Below are positions 46,172 to 57,911 of a stretch of DNA of 64,000 nucleotides, piece after piece. Each line of letters opens with the position of its first letter. The first letter of the stretch is position 1. This DNA is from Pseudomonas pseudonitroreducens (GTDB taxonomy: Bacteria; Pseudomonadota; Gammaproteobacteria; Pseudomonadales; Pseudomonadaceae): assembly GCF_021603645.1 (NCBI RefSeq), contig NZ_BQHJ01000004.1, positions 124,001 through 188,000 on the forward strand. Reading direction: 5' to 3'. The notes below the pieces were generated by a model, which worked only from the letters and a program-made list of their open reading frames with translations, did not search any database and was not told the DNA's origin. A program made the translations under genes and the position numbers.

Positions 46172-46304
46172 GTCGGGGGGATAACCATTAAGGCGGGTGA
46201 AAAGAAGGCGCGCATTTTCGCACGCTGCCTTCATAAGGCAAAGGCGGGCGCCCCCGATTTGCCGTAACTCCTTTATCTCTTTGAATTTTTTTTTAAAAAA
46301 GTTG

Positions 46305-46331
46305 TTGACGGGGTATGGCCTCATCGATAAC
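46305..46331 (+). promoter_or_regulatory. probable promoter of the tRNA cluster
   Basis: TTGACG (46305-46310), 15-base spacer, GATAAC (46326-46331), then a GC-rich discriminator, typical of stringently controlled stable-RNA promoters. An AT-rich tract (46281-46300) lies just upstream, like an UP element. Confidence 0.55.
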
Positions 46332-46434
46332 ATGCGCCCCGCTTGCCGAGCACAGCCTGAAACACGAAAGAGGCGGTGCCAACCGATTCAGTGGTTTCAC
46401 TGAGTCTGCTTAGCAAGGGTTGCCGCCACTTAAA

Positions 46435-46511
46435 GCGCCCGTAGCTCAGCTGGATAGAGCATCCGCCTTCTAAGCGGATGGTCGCAGGTTCGAGTCCTGC
46501 CGGGTGCGCCA
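46435..46511 (+). tRNA. tRNA-Arg (anticodon TCT)
   Basis: A 77-base cloverleaf with encoded CCA. The anticodon loop CTTCTAA gives TCT (reads AGA/AGG). T-arm GGTTCGAGTCC. First of three tRNA genes downstream of the folD promoter region. Confidence 0.95.
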
Positions 46512-46542
46512 TGTGGCGTTCGGAACAAGCAAGTGTAATATG

Positions 46543-46618
46543 GTGGGCGTAGCTCAGTTGGTAGAGCACAGGATTGTGGCTCCTGGTGTCGTGGGTTCGA
46601 TTCCCATCGTCCACCCCA
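46543..46618 (+). tRNA. tRNA-His (anticodon GTG)
   Basis: A 76-base cloverleaf with encoded CCA. The anticodon loop TTGTGGC gives GTG. The base before (G at 46542) can serve as the extra G-1 opposite C73 that marks tRNA-His. Confidence 0.95.
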
Positions 46619-46628
46619 TATTCCGAAG

Positions 46629-46658
46629 CGCCAGGCCCAGAGCCTGGCGTTTTCGTTT
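46629..46658 (+). terminator. terminator-like hairpin between tRNA-His and tRNA-Leu
   Basis: CGCCAGGC-CCAGA-GCCTGGCG followed by TTTTCGTTT. It sits inside the tRNA cluster, 12 bases before tRNA-Leu. Confidence 0.7.
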
Positions 46659-46670
46659 CTGCGGTACCCT

Positions 46671-46755
46671 GCGGACGTGGTGAAATTGGTAGACACGCTG
46701 GATTTAGGTTCCAGTGGCGCAAGCTGTGAGAGTTCGAGTCTCTCCGTCCGCACCA
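46671..46755 (+). tRNA. tRNA-Leu (anticodon TAG)
   Basis: An 85-base class II tRNA with a variable arm and encoded CCA. The anticodon loop TTTAGGT gives TAG (reads CUA/CUG). T-arm AGTTCGAGTCT. Confidence 0.95.
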
Positions 46756-46820
46756 TCTTCTTTCCATAAGCTCTCGCATCCGTGAATTTCCGCAGCTTCC
46801 AGTCAGGGTGACTTCTGCAT

Positions 46821-46835
46821 TTCTAGCTACTAGAA
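46821..46835. promoter_or_regulatory. palindrome upstream of tig
   Basis: TTCTAG-CTA-CTAGAA, 63 bases before the tig start. Possible operator or small hairpin of the tig promoter region; no known factor matched. Confidence 0.3.
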
Positions 46836-46897
46836 TGCTTGCCCTTGATTCTGGGGGCCGGAAGGACCGGCTTACGTCTGTGCCACGAGGAATATCC

Positions 46898-48208
46898 ATG
46901 CAAGTTTCCGTTGAAAGCACCTCCGCTCTTGAGCGCCGCATGACTGTTGGCGTGCCGGCCGAGCGTATCGAGACCGAAGTCAACAAGCGTCTGCAGCAGA
47001 CCGCTCGTCGCGCCAAGGTTCCTGGCTTCCGTCCCGGCAAGGTGCCGATGAGCGTGATCCGTCAGCGCTACGAAGCCGCCGCTCGTCAGGAAGCCCTCGG
47101 TGACCTGATCCAGGAAACCTTCTACGAAGCCGTGGTCGAGCAGAAGCTGAACCCGGCTGGCGCTCCGTCCGTCGAGCCGAAAGTGTTCGAGAAGGAGAAG
47201 GGCCTCGAGTACATCGCTACCTTCGAAGTCTTCCCTGAGTTCCAGGTTGCTGGTTTCGACGGCATCAAGGTCGAGCGCCTGCAGGCCGACGTGGCCGATG
47301 CCGATCTCGACAACATGCTGGAAATCCTGCGCAAGCAGAACACCCGCTTCGAAGCCGTTGACCGCGCCGCTCAGAACGACGACCAGGTGAACATCGACTT
47401 CGTCGGCAAGATCGACGGCGAAGCCTTCGCTGGCGGCTCTGCGAAGGGCACCCTGCTGGTACTGGGCTCCGGCCGCATGATCCCGGGCTTCGAAGAAGGC
47501 CTGGTCGGCGCCAAGGCCGGTGAAGAGCGCGTTCTGAACGTGACCTTCCCCGAGGACTACCAGAACCTGGACCTGGCCGGCAAAGCTGCCGAGTTCACCG
47601 CTACCGTCAACAGCGTCGCCGAGCCGAAGCTGCCGGAACTGAACGAAGAGTTCTTCGCTCTGTTCGGCGTGAAGGAAAGCACTCTGGAAGGCTTCCGCAC
47701 CGAAGTTCGCAAGAACATGGAGCGTGAGCTGCGTCAGGCCATCAAGTCCAAGGTGAAGAACCAGGTGATGGAAGGTCTGGTCGAGACCAATCCGATCGAA
47801 GTTCCGAAAGCCCTGATCGGCAACGAAGTCAATCGTCTACGCGTGCAGGCTGTCCAGCAGTTCGGTGGCAACATCAAGCCCGACCAACTGCCAGCCGAGC
47901 TGTTCGAGGAGCAGGCCAAGCGTCGCGTTGTGCTGGGTCTGATCGTCGCCGAGCTGGTCAAGCAGCACGAACTGAAGGCTGACGAAGCCCGCGTTCGCGA
48001 AATGATCGAAGAAATGGCTTCGGCTTACCAGGAGCCGGAACAAGTTGTTGCCTGGTACTACAAGAACGACCAGCAACTGAACGAAGTGCGTTCGGTTGTA
48101 CTGGAAGAACAAGTTGTAGATACTGTCCTGCAGAAGGCCAATGTGACCGACAAGCAGGTATCCTACGAAGACGCGGTCAAGCCTGCAGAAGCTCCGCAAG
48201 CGGCCTGA
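46898..48208 (+). CDS. tig: trigger factor, ribosome-associated chaperone
   Basis: The protein has 436 residues from the ATG at 46898 after ACGAGGAATATCC. The N-terminal ribosome-binding domain carries the signature GFRPGKVP (GFRxGxxP); an FKBP-type isomerase domain (about 150-245) contains [17 protein letters not shown]; the rest is the helical chaperone domain. It heads the tig-clpP-clpX-lon protein-quality cluster conserved across gamma-proteobacteria. Confidence 0.98.
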   Translation: MQVSVESTSALERRMTVGVPAERIETEVNKRLQQTARRAKVPGFRPGKVPMSVIRQRYEAAARQEALGDLIQETFYEAVVEQKLNPAGAPSVEPKVFEKEKGLEYIATFEVFPEFQVAGFDGIKVERLQADVADADLDNMLEILRKQNTRFEAVDRAAQNDDQVNIDFVGKIDGEAFAGGSAKGTLLVLGSGRMIPGFEEGLVGAKAGEERVLNVTFPEDYQNLDLAGKAAEFTATVNSVAEPKLPELNEEFFALFGVKESTLEGFRTEVRKNMERELRQAIKSKVKNQVMEGLVETNPIEVPKALIGNEVNRLRVQAVQQFGGNIKPDQLPAELFEEQAKRRVVLGLIVAELVKQHELKADEARVREMIEEMASAYQEPEQVVAWYYKNDQQLNEVRSVVLEEQVVDTVLQKANVTDKQVSYEDAVKPAEAPQAA

Positions 48209-48229
48209 TCCAGCGCTTCGTTCGATTGT

Positions 48230-48257
48230 CACAAGCCAGCCTTCGGGCTGGCTTGTG
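48230..48257 (+). terminator. hairpin after tig
   Basis: CACAAGCCAGCC-TTCG-GGCTGGCTTGTG, 12 perfect pairs with a TTCG tetraloop but no T-run. It may reduce rather than stop read-through into clpP. Confidence 0.7.
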
Positions 48258-48301
48258 CGTCTATAGAGACATGACTTTTTATTAGGGAGTGATCGTCGGA
48301 C

Positions 48302-48940
48302 ATGCATAATCCTTATATGCCGCAAGTTCCGAACATTCAGGCCGCTGGTGGTCTGGTGCCGATGGTGGTGGAGCAGTCCGCCCGCGGTGAGCGTTCCTAC
48401 GACATCTATTCGCGCCTGCTGAAGGAGCGGATCATCTTCCTGGTCGGCCAGGTCGAGGACTACATGGCCAACCTCGTGGTGGCCCAGTTGCTGTTCCTCG
48501 AGGCCGAGAACCCGGACAAGGACATCCACCTCTACATCAACTCCCCGGGCGGCTCCGTGACTGCTGGCATGTCGATCTACGACACCATGCAGTTCATCAA
48601 GCCTGACGTGTCCACCATCTGCGTGGGTCAGGCGTGCAGCATGGGCGCCCTGTTGCTGGCTGGCGGCGCCGCTGGCAAGCGCTACTGCCTGCCGCATTCG
48701 CGGATGATGATCCACCAGCCGCTGGGCGGCTTCCAGGGCCAGGCCTCGGACATCGAGATCCATGCCAAGGAAATCCTTTTCATCAAGGAGCGCCTGAACC
48801 AGGTGCTGGCGCATCACACCGGCCAGCCGCTGGACGTCATCGCTCGCGATACCGACCGTGACCGCTTCATGAGTGGTGACGATGCTGTCAAGTACGGTCT
48901 GATCGATCAGGTCTTCACTCAGCGTCCTTCTGCCGCCTGA
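48302..48940 (+). CDS. clpP: ATP-dependent Clp protease proteolytic subunit
   Basis: The protein has 212 residues. Serine protease triad: Ser113 in [11 protein letters not shown], His138 in MMIHQPLGG, and Asp near 187 in [10 protein letters not shown] short N-terminal propeptide is expected. It forms the two-ring barrel that works with ClpX, encoded next. Confidence 0.98.
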   Translation: MHNPYMPQVPNIQAAGGLVPMVVEQSARGERSYDIYSRLLKERIIFLVGQVEDYMANLVVAQLLFLEAENPDKDIHLYINSPGGSVTAGMSIYDTMQFIKPDVSTICVGQACSMGALLLAGGAAGKRYCLPHSRMMIHQPLGGFQGQASDIEIHAKEILFIKERLNQVLAHHTGQPLDVIARDTDRDRFMSGDDAVKYGLIDQVFTQRPSAA

Positions 48941-48956
48941 GTCTCTCCGCTGTACC

Positions 48957-48976
48957 GCGGCCGGTAATCCGGCCGC
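48957..48976 (+). promoter_or_regulatory. hairpin between clpP and clpX
   Basis: GCGGCCGG-TAAT-CCGGCCGC, eight perfect GC pairs, no T-run, in the 107-base clpP-clpX gap. It may attenuate or mark mRNA processing. Confidence 0.5.
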
Positions 48977-49047
48977 TCGCGGGCTTGAAAATGCCTGCGA
49001 ATGCCTTCATCTTGTCCTTCACGTATATCCCCGATTGGAACGATCGA

Positions 49048-50328
49048 ATGACTGACACCCGCAACGGCGAGGACAACGGCAAGCTGCTGTATTGCTCCTT
49101 CTGCGGCAAGAGCCAGCACGAAGTGCGCAAGTTGATTGCCGGCCCCTCGGTCTTTATCTGCGACGAGTGCGTCGACCTGTGCAATGACATCATCCGTGAG
49201 GAGGTGCAGGAAGCACAGGCAGAGAGCAGTGCGCACAAGCTTCCGGCGCCGAAAGAGATCCGCACCATCCTCGATCAGTACGTGATCGGCCAGGAACGTG
49301 CCAAGAAAACCCTGGCAGTAGCGGTGTACAACCACTACAAGCGCCTGAATCAGCGCGAGCGCAAGGATGACGTCGAGCTGGGCAAGAGCAACATCCTGCT
49401 GATCGGGCCCACCGGCTCGGGCAAGACCCTGCTCGCCGAGACCCTGGCGCGTCTGCTCAATGTTCCCTTCACCATCGCCGATGCCACCACCCTCACCGAG
49501 GCTGGCTACGTGGGCGAGGACGTCGAGAACATCATCCAGAAGCTGCTGCAGAAGTGCGATTACGATGTCGAGAAAGCCCAGATGGGCATCGTCTACATCG
49601 ACGAAATCGACAAGATCTCGCGCAAATCCGACAACCCGTCGATCACCCGCGACGTGTCCGGCGAAGGCGTTCAGCAGGCCCTGCTGAAGCTGATCGAAGG
49701 CACCGTGGCTTCCGTACCGCCCCAGGGCGGCCGCAAGCACCCGCAACAGGAATTCCTGCAGGTCGACACCCGCAACATCCTGTTCATCTGCGGTGGCGCG
49801 TTCGCTGGCCTGGAAAAGGTCATCCAGAACCGTTCCACCAAGGGCGGCATCGGCTTCAATGCCGAAGTTCGCAGCCAGGAAGCGGGCAAGAAGGTCGGTG
49901 AGGCGCTGCGAGAGGTCGAGCCGGAAGATCTGGTGAAATTCGGTCTGATCCCCGAATTCGTCGGTCGCCTGCCGATCATCGCGACTCTCGACGAGCTGGA
50001 CGAACCTGCGCTGATGCAGATTCTGACCGAGCCGAAGAACGCGCTGACCAAGCAGTATGCCAAGCTCTTCGAAATGGAAGGCGTGGACCTCGAGTTCCGC
50101 CCGGACGCGCTCAAGGCTGTTGCCCGTCGCGCGCTGGAGCGCAAGACCGGTGCCCGTGGCCTGCGTTCGATCCTCGAAGGCATCCTGCTCGACACCATGT
50201 ACGAGATCCCCTCGCAGAACGACGTGAGCAAGGTGGTCATCGACGAAAGTGTCATCGAAGGTACCTCCCAGCCGCTGCTGATCTACGAGAACAGCGAGCA
50301 GCCGGCCAAGGCTGCACCTGACGCCTGA
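49048..50328 (+). CDS. clpX: ATP-dependent Clp protease ATP-binding subunit ClpX
   Basis: The protein has 426 residues from the ATG at 49048; in-frame codons from 48985 are rejected. An N-terminal zinc-binding domain has CSFCGKS...CDECVDLC; the AAA+ domain has Walker A GPTGSGKT, Walker [11 protein letters not shown] and the IGF-type ClpP-contact loop ([10 protein letters not shown]). It unfolds substrates for ClpP. Confidence 0.98.
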   Translation: MTDTRNGEDNGKLLYCSFCGKSQHEVRKLIAGPSVFICDECVDLCNDIIREEVQEAQAESSAHKLPAPKEIRTILDQYVIGQERAKKTLAVAVYNHYKRLNQRERKDDVELGKSNILLIGPTGSGKTLLAETLARLLNVPFTIADATTLTEAGYVGEDVENIIQKLLQKCDYDVEKAQMGIVYIDEIDKISRKSDNPSITRDVSGEGVQQALLKLIEGTVASVPPQGGRKHPQQEFLQVDTRNILFICGGAFAGLEKVIQNRSTKGGIGFNAEVRSQEAGKKVGEALREVEPEDLVKFGLIPEFVGRLPIIATLDELDEPALMQILTEPKNALTKQYAKLFEMEGVDLEFRPDALKAVARRALERKTGARGLRSILEGILLDTMYEIPSQNDVSKVVIDESVIEGTSQPLLIYENSEQPAKAAPDA

Positions 50329-50334
50329 AACCAG

Positions 50335-50357
50335 AAGGGGCCCTAGGGCCCCTTTTT
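50335..50357 (+). terminator. clpX terminator
   Basis: AAGGGGCCC-TA-GGGCCCCTT followed by TTTT, just after the clpX stop. Confidence 0.9.
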
Positions 50358-50374
50358 TCTTCCCATCTACCGCG

Positions 50375-50403
50375 CTTGTTTTTTCCCAGCCCTAACCCCA
50401 TCT
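50375..50403 (+). promoter_or_regulatory. sigma-32 heat-shock promoter of lon
   Basis: CTTGTTT (50375-50381) and CCCCATCT (50396-50403) with a 14-base spacer, close to the sigma-32 consensus CTTGAAA...CCCCATNT. About 58 bases upstream of the lon start. Confidence 0.7.
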
Positions 50404-50461
50404 TAGGCCGAAGGGTCCAATCCCATCGTTTTGGCCAAGTGCCGCTGTAGAGCCGAATATC

Positions 50462-52858
<2,397 letters not shown>

Positions 52859-52871
52859 TTGGGGGGCTTTC

Positions 52872-52901
52872 TTGACACTGTTTTTGAGCCCTTGTTATAA
52901 A
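52872..52901 (+). promoter_or_regulatory. sigma-70 promoter of hupB
   Basis: TTGACA (52872-52877), 18-base spacer, TATAAA (52896-52901): the strongest sigma-70 match seen in the window, 93 bases before hupB. Confidence 0.8.
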
Positions 52902-52994
52902 GCGGCACTTGCTTTGTCAGTTGGCAAACCAGCACCTGCTTTTGCTTACACCTAACACATAGAAACATACTCAACAGAAATAAGGGGACTTAGA

Positions 52995-53267
52995 GTGAAC
53001 AAGTCGGAACTGATCGATGCTATCGCCGCATCTGCTGATATCCCGAAAGCTGTTGCCGGTCGCGCTCTGGACGCGGTGATCGAGTCCGTAACTGGCGCCC
53101 TGAAGGCTGGTGACTCCGTCGTACTGGTCGGCTTCGGCACCTTCGCTGTCAAAGAGCGTGCTGCTCGCACCGGTCGCAACCCGCAAACCGGCAAGCCGAT
53201 CAAGATCGCTGCTGCTAAGATCCCGGGCTTCAAGGCCGGTAAAGCCCTCAAGGACGCTGTCAACTAA
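52995..53267 (+). CDS. hupB: DNA-binding protein HU-beta
   Basis: The protein has 90 residues starting at GTG (52995) after AAGGGG. It is an HU/IHF-family nucleoid protein: [20 protein letters not shown]-terminal helices, [22 protein letters not shown] and [21 protein letters not shown] with the DNA-grasping arm. Same lon-hupB-ppiD order as in E. coli and other pseudomonads. Confidence 0.98.
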   Translation: MNKSELIDAIAASADIPKAVAGRALDAVIESVTGALKAGDSVVLVGFGTFAVKERAARTGRNPQTGKPIKIAAAKIPGFKAGKALKDAVN

Positions 53268-53289
53268 GCGTCTTTTTGGACTTGACCTG

Positions 53290-53317
53290 GACCGGTTCAA
53301 CCTCGGTTGGACCGGTC
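53290..53317 (+). promoter_or_regulatory. hairpin in the hupB 3' region
   Basis: GACCGGTTCAAC / GTTGGACCGGTC with one G-U pair and a CTCG loop, 23 bases after hupB and 2 bases before the tRNA-like element. Confidence 0.6.
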
Positions 53318-53319
53318 AC

Positions 53320-53394
53320 GGAGCGATGACCCGGCTGGCGTAGGTCGGTTGGAATCATCAGGGGTCACGGGCTCAATGCCCGCAAGCTCCACCA
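53320..53394 (+). pseudogene. degenerate tRNA-like element (tRNA-Asp-like remnant)
   Basis: 75 bases. It starts GGAGC and ends GCTCCACCA, so a five-pair acceptor stem plus CCA is intact. A D-arm GACC...GGTC with a GG-containing loop and a T-arm CGGG-CTCAATG-CCCG follow. The stretch TAGGTCGGTTGGAATCATCA then GGGGTCACGGG resembles tRNA-Asp with the anticodon stem missing; no paired anticodon arm can be formed. It is directly followed by a terminator and lies in the hupB transcript. It could be a tRNA pseudogene, an old attachment site or a tRNA-like RNA domain. Confidence 0.55.
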
Positions 53395-53402
53395 GTTACG
53401 AG

Positions 53403-53430
53403 AAGGCGCATCCTCGGATGCGCCTTTCTT
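53403..53430 (+). terminator. terminator after hupB / tRNA-like element
   Basis: AAGGCGCATCC-TC-GGATGCGCCTT followed by TCTT. It begins 8 bases after the CCA of the tRNA-like element. Confidence 0.85.
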
Positions 53431-53494
53431 ATATCCGCTTTTTTTCCACGCCGCGCCGCCATTGACGGTGGGCCGTGGCCGCGTCGGGGGCCGC

Positions 53495-55384
53495 ATGCTG
53501 CAAAACATCAGGGACAATTCCCAAGGCTGGATCACCAAGACCATCCTGGGCGTGATCGTTGTCCTCATGGCTTTGACCGGGTTCGATCAGATCATTCGCG
53601 CAACCCACCACGAGAACGTCGCTGCTCAGGTCAACGGTGAAGACATTGGTCTGCCGGAACTGCAGCAGGCTGCAGACATGCAGCGTCGCCAGCTGATGCA
53701 GCGCCTGGGCAAGGACTTCGATTCGTCCATGCTCGACGACAAGCTGCTCAAGGAATCCGCGCTGAAGTCGCTCATCGAGCGCAAGCTGGTCCTGCAGGCC
53801 GCCCAGAACGACAAGTTCGCCTTCTCCCAGCAGGCGCTGGATCAGATGATTCTGTCGACTCCTGAATTCCAGGTGGACGGCAAATTCAGCGCCGACCGCT
53901 TCGATCAGGTCATCCGCCAGATGGGCTACGACCGCATGCAGTTCCGCCGTATGTTCGGTGAGGAAATGCTGATCGGTCAGCTGCGCGCCGGCATCGCCGG
54001 TACCGGCTTCGTCACCGACGATGAGCTGAATGCCTTCGCTCGCCTGGAGAAGCAGACGCGCGATTTCGCTACCCTGACCCTCAAGGCCGATCCGGCCAAG
54101 AGCAAGGTCGAGGATAGCGAGATCAAGGCGTACTACGACGCCCACAGCGCCGAATTCATGACGCCTGAGCAGGTCACCATCGACTACGTCGAGCTGAAGA
54201 AGTCCGCCTTCTTCGATCAGGTCGAGGTGAAGAAGGAAGACCTGGATGCCCTTTATCAGAAGGAAATCGCCGGCCTGGCCGAGCAGCGCGATGCCGCGCA
54301 CATTCTGATCGAGGTCAACGACAAGCAGAACGACCAGCAGGCCAAGGCCAAGATTGACGAGATCAAGGCGCGCCTGGACAAGGGCGAGGACTTTGCCAAG
54401 CTGGCCAAGGAGCTGTCCAACGACACCGGCTCCGCCGCCAACGGTGGTGACCTCGGCTTCGCCGGTCGTGGCGTGTATGACCCGGCCTTCGAAGAGTCGC
54501 TGTATGCGCTGAAGAAGGGCGAAGTCTCTGCTCCGGTGAAGACTTCCTACGGCTGGCACCTGATCAAGTTGCTGGGCGTCGAAGCGCCGGAGGTTCCGAC
54601 CTTCGACAGCCTGAAGGCCAAGCTGGAGCATGAAGCCAAGACCCAACTGGTCGAGCAGCGCTTCGTCGACGCTACCAAGCAGCTGGAAAGCTCCGCCTAC
54701 GAGGCCTCCGATCTGGCCCAGCCGGCTCAGGACATGGGCCTGAAGGTGCAGACCAGCAAGCCGTTCGGCAAGGAAGGCGGTGAGGGCGTGACTGCCAATC
54801 GTCAGGTCATCCAGTCCGCGTTCAGCCCGGAAGTGCTGGAGGAGGGTGCCAACAGCGGCGCCATCGAGCTGGATCCGGACACCGTCGTCGTGCTGCGCGT
54901 GAAGGAGCACCACAAGCCGCAACAGGAAACCCTGGAGCAGGTGAGTGCCAGCATCCTCAAGCGTCTGCAGGTCGAGCACGCTGCCGCCGATGCCAAGACT
55001 CGCGGCGAAGCCCTGCTGGCTGGTCTGCGTGATGGCAAGATCGCGCCGAACCAGGCCCAGGAAGGTCAGCAGTGGAAGGTCGTGGAAGCTGCCGCCCGTG
55101 GTCAGGAAGGTGTCGATCCGGTCGTGCTGCAGAGCGTGTTCCGCATGGCCCGCCCGGAAGGTGCCGACAAGCCCAGCCTGGGTGGTGTCGCGCTGCAGAA
55201 TGGCGACTTCGTGCTGGTCAAGCTCAGCGGTGTGAGCGAGCCGGAAGCCAAGCCGACCGAGGAAGAGAAGGCGATGTACCAGCGCTTCCTCGCCTCGCGT
55301 AGCGGCCAGGATGATTTCTCTGCTTTCCGCCGTTACTTGCAGGATCAGGCGAAAGTCGAGAAATTCGACGAAGCCAAGAAGTAA
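53495..55384 (+). CDS. ppiD: membrane-anchored periplasmic chaperone / PPIase PpiD
   Basis: The protein has 629 residues from the ATG at 53495. A short cytoplasmic tail (LQNIRDNSQGWITKTI) leads to one membrane helix (about 17-35), then a SurA-N-like chaperone domain (about 40-230), a parvulin domain (about 265-360; RDAAHILIEV...GGDLGFAGRG...YGWHLIKL) and a C-terminal chaperone domain. It assists proteins leaving the Sec translocon. Two stacked terminators follow. Confidence 0.95.
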   Translation: MLQNIRDNSQGWITKTILGVIVVLMALTGFDQIIRATHHENVAAQVNGEDIGLPELQQAADMQRRQLMQRLGKDFDSSMLDDKLLKESALKSLIERKLVLQAAQNDKFAFSQQALDQMILSTPEFQVDGKFSADRFDQVIRQMGYDRMQFRRMFGEEMLIGQLRAGIAGTGFVTDDELNAFARLEKQTRDFATLTLKADPAKSKVEDSEIKAYYDAHSAEFMTPEQVTIDYVELKKSAFFDQVEVKKEDLDALYQKEIAGLAEQRDAAHILIEVNDKQNDQQAKAKIDEIKARLDKGEDFAKLAKELSNDTGSAANGGDLGFAGRGVYDPAFEESLYALKKGEVSAPVKTSYGWHLIKLLGVEAPEVPTFDSLKAKLEHEAKTQLVEQRFVDATKQLESSAYEASDLAQPAQDMGLKVQTSKPFGKEGGEGVTANRQVIQSAFSPEVLEEGANSGAIELDPDTVVVLRVKEHHKPQQETLEQVSASILKRLQVEHAAADAKTRGEALLAGLRDGKIAPNQAQEGQQWKVVEAAARGQEGVDPVVLQSVFRMARPEGADKPSLGGVALQNGDFVLVKLSGVSEPEAKPTEEEKAMYQRFLASRSGQDDFSAFRRYLQDQAKVEKFDEAKK

Positions 55385-55391
55385 GAGACCG

Positions 55392-55416
55392 GGGCCGCGC
55401 AAGCGGCCCTCGTTTT
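55392..55416 (+). terminator. ppiD terminator, first of two
   Basis: GGGCCGC-GCAA-GCGGCCC followed by TCGTTTT, 8 bases after the ppiD stop. Confidence 0.75.
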
Positions 55417-55427
55417 ATCCGGTAAAA

Positions 55428-55455
55428 GAAAAAGGCCGCATTCGCGGCCTTTTTC
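55428..55455. terminator. bidirectional ppiD / fabI terminator
   Basis: GAAAAAGGCCGC-ATTC-GCGGCCTTTTTC between convergent genes. Confidence 0.9.
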
Positions 55456-55473
55456 TTTGCCTGGAGCAAAGCC

Positions 55474-56271
55474 TCAGTCGTCGCTGAGCGGACCCATCGC
55501 CGTGGTGTTGAAGCCACCATCGACGTAGAGGATCTCGCCGCTGATGCCGCTGGCCAGGTCCGAGCAGAGGAAGGCGCCGGCATTGCCGACTTCCTCGATG
55601 GTCACGTTGCGCCGCAGCGGCGTCTGGCGTTCGTTGGCGGCAAGCATCTTGCGAAAGCTCTTGATGCCAGAGGCGGCCAGGGTTCGAATCGGGCCAGCGG
55701 AGATGGCATTGACCCGAGTGCCTTCCGGGCCGAGGCTGCCGGCCAGGTAGCGCACGCCGGCTTCAAGGCTGGCCTTGGCCATGCCCATGACGTTGTAGTT
55801 GGGCAGCGTACGCTCGGCGCCCAGGTAGGAGAGGGTCAGCAGGCTGCCGTTGCGGCCCTGCATCAGCTCGCGGCCGGCCCTGGCCAGGGCGACGAAGCTG
55901 TAGGCGCTGATGTCGTGGGCGATGCGAAAGCCCTCGCGGGTGGTGACTTCGGTGAAGTCGCCATCCAACTGGTCGCCCGGCGCGAAACCCACCGAGTGGA
56001 CGATGCAGTCCAGGCCGTCCCAGTGCTTCGCCAGCGCGGCGAATACGGCCTCGATGTCCGTGTCGCTGGCGACGTCGCAAGGGAAGCACAGCTCGGCCCG
56101 CGAGCCCCAGCCGGTGGCGAATTCTTCAACGCGGCCCTTGAGCTTGTCGTTCTGGTAGGTGAAGGCCAGCTCGGCGCCTTCGCGATGCATCGCCGCGGCG
56201 ATTCCGGAGGCGATGGACAGCTTGCTGGCGACGCCGACGATCAGTACCCGCTTACCGCTGAGAAATCCCAT
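55474..56271 (-). CDS. fabI: enoyl-[acyl-carrier-protein] reductase (NADH)
   Basis: The protein has 265 residues from the ATG at 56271, the standard length. Short-chain dehydrogenase fold: the NAD-binding start [19 protein letters not shown] and the active-site Tyr-x6-Lys in [20 protein letters not shown]. It performs the last step of fatty-acid elongation. It lies only 28 bases after nppD on the same strand, so it is probably co-transcribed with the peptide transporter, as in P. aeruginosa. Confidence 0.97.
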   Translation of the reverse strand: MGFLSGKRVLIVGVASKLSIASGIAAAMHREGAELAFTYQNDKLKGRVEEFATGWGSRAELCFPCDVASDTDIEAVFAALAKHWDGLDCIVHSVGFAPGDQLDGDFTEVTTREGFRIAHDISAYSFVALARAGRELMQGRNGSLLTLSYLGAERTLPNYNVMGMAKASLEAGVRYLAGSLGPEGTRVNAISAGPIRTLAASGIKSFRKMLAANERQTPLRRNVTIEEVGNAGAFLCSDLASGISGEILYVDGGFNTTAMGPLSDD

Positions 56272-56299
56272 GCTCGTTGCTTCCTTTTCTGCTGCTGGC

Positions 56300-57910
56300 T
56301 CAGGCTTGCGTGGGCACCATGAAGGCAGCTTCCAGCAGCTGTTGGGTGTACGCATGCTGTGGCGCGGCGAAGACGTCCTCGGCCATGCCCTGTTCGACCA
56401 CCTTGCCGTGGCGGATCACCATCAACTGGTGGCTGAGGGCTTTCACCACCGCCAGGTCGTGGCTGATGAACAGGTAGGTCAGGTTGTACTTGGCCTGCAG
56501 GCCGCGCAGCAACTCGACTACCTGGCGCTGCACGGTGCGGTCCAGGGCCGAGGTCGGTTCGTCCAGCAGGATCAATGCCGGCTTGAGCACCAGTGCGCGG
56601 GCGATGGCGATGCGCTGTCGTTGGCCCCCGGAGAACTCGTGGGGGTAGCGGTGACGGGTGTCCGGGTCGAGCCCGACTTCCCTGAGCGCCTCGATGATCG
56701 CCTGTTCGCGCTCCTCGGCTGTGCCCATGCCATGGATATCCAGGCCCTCGCCGACGATCTGGCCTACCGACATGCGCGGGCTGAGACTGCCGAACGGGTC
56801 CTGGAAGACTACCTGCATCTCGCGGCGCAGGGGCCTGACTTCCGCCTGGTTCATGCCTTCGATGGCCTGGCCTTCGAAGCGGATGCCGCCCTGGCTGTTG
56901 ATCAGGCGCAGGATGGCCAGGCCAAGGGTCGACTTGCCGGAGCCGCTTTCGCCGACGATGCCCAGGGTCTGGCCGCGCGGCAGGCTGAAGCCGATGCCGT
57001 CCACGGCCTTGACGTGATCGACGGTCTTGCGGAACACGCCTTTCTTGATCGGGAACCACACGCGCAGATCGTTGACCTCCAGCAAGGGCGCTCCTGGCTC
57101 GTTCTGTGCGGGGGTACCACTGGGCTCGGCTCCGAGCAATTCGCGCGTGTAGGGGTGCTGGGGGGCCTCGAAGAGGGCTTCGCAATCGGCCTGCTCGACG
57201 ATGCAGCCGCGTTTCATCACGCAGACGCGATGGGCGATGCGCCGCACCAGGTTGAGGTCGTGGGTGATCAGCAGCATGGCCATGCCCAGGCGCTGCTGCA
57301 GTTCGCGCAGCAGGTCGAGGATCTTCAGCTGCACGGTGACGTCCAGCGCCGTGGTCGGTTCGTCGGCGATCAGCAGTTCCGGTTCGCAGGCCAGGGCCAT
57401 GGCAATCATCACCCGTTGCCGCTGGCCGCCGGAAAGCTCGTGCGGGTAGGCCTTGAGGCGGCTGGCCGGGTTGGGGATGCCCACCAGCTCCAGCAGCTCC
57501 AGCGTGCGCGCGCGTGCCTGGGCGCCGTTCATGCCCTTGTGCAGCGCCAGTACTTCACCGATCTGCTTCTCGATGCTGTGCAGCGGGTTCAGCGAGGTCA
57601 TGGGTTCCTGGAACACCATGGCGATGCGGTTACCGCGGATGCCCCGCAGCTTGCGCTCGGGCAGCTTGAGCAGGTCCTTGCCGGCGTAGTGGATGCTGCC
57701 GGAAGGATGACTGGCAGTGGGGTAGGGCAGCAGGCGCAGGATGGAGTGCGCGGTCACCGACTTGCCGGAGCCGCTTTCGCCCACCAGTGCCAGGGTCTCG
57801 CCCTTGCGGATGTCGAAGCTGATGTGTTCCACCGCGCGCACCTGTTCGTCGCCGCAGAGGAAATCGACGGACAGGTCGCGGACTTCGATGAGGTTCTCGT
57901 TCTGGCTCAT
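56300..57910 (-). CDS. nppD: peptide ABC transporter, double ATP-binding subunit
   Basis: The protein has 536 residues with two fused ABC ATPase domains (about 5-255 and 280-530), like E. coli YejF. Each has Walker A ([22 protein letters not shown]), a signature ([24 protein letters not shown]) and Walker B ([24 protein letters not shown]). It energises uptake of peptides and peptide-like antibiotics through NppB/NppC. One base separates it from nppC. Confidence 0.95.
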   Translation of the reverse strand: MSQNENLIEVRDLSVDFLCGDEQVRAVEHISFDIRKGETLALVGESGSGKSVTAHSILRLLPYPTASHPSGSIHYAGKDLLKLPERKLRGIRGNRIAMVFQEPMTSLNPLHSIEKQIGEVLALHKGMNGAQARARTLELLELVGIPNPASRLKAYPHELSGGQRQRVMIAMALACEPELLIADEPTTALDVTVQLKILDLLRELQQRLGMAMLLITHDLNLVRRIAHRVCVMKRGCIVEQADCEALFEAPQHPYTRELLGAEPSGTPAQNEPGAPLLEVNDLRVWFPIKKGVFRKTVDHVKAVDGIGFSLPRGQTLGIVGESGSGKSTLGLAILRLINSQGGIRFEGQAIEGMNQAEVRPLRREMQVVFQDPFGSLSPRMSVGQIVGEGLDIHGMGTAEEREQAIIEALREVGLDPDTRHRYPHEFSGGQRQRIAIARALVLKPALILLDEPTSALDRTVQRQVVELLRGLQAKYNLTYLFISHDLAVVKALSHQLMVIRHGKVVEQGMAEDVFAAPQHAYTQQLLEAAFMVPTQA

Positions 57911-57911
57911 G

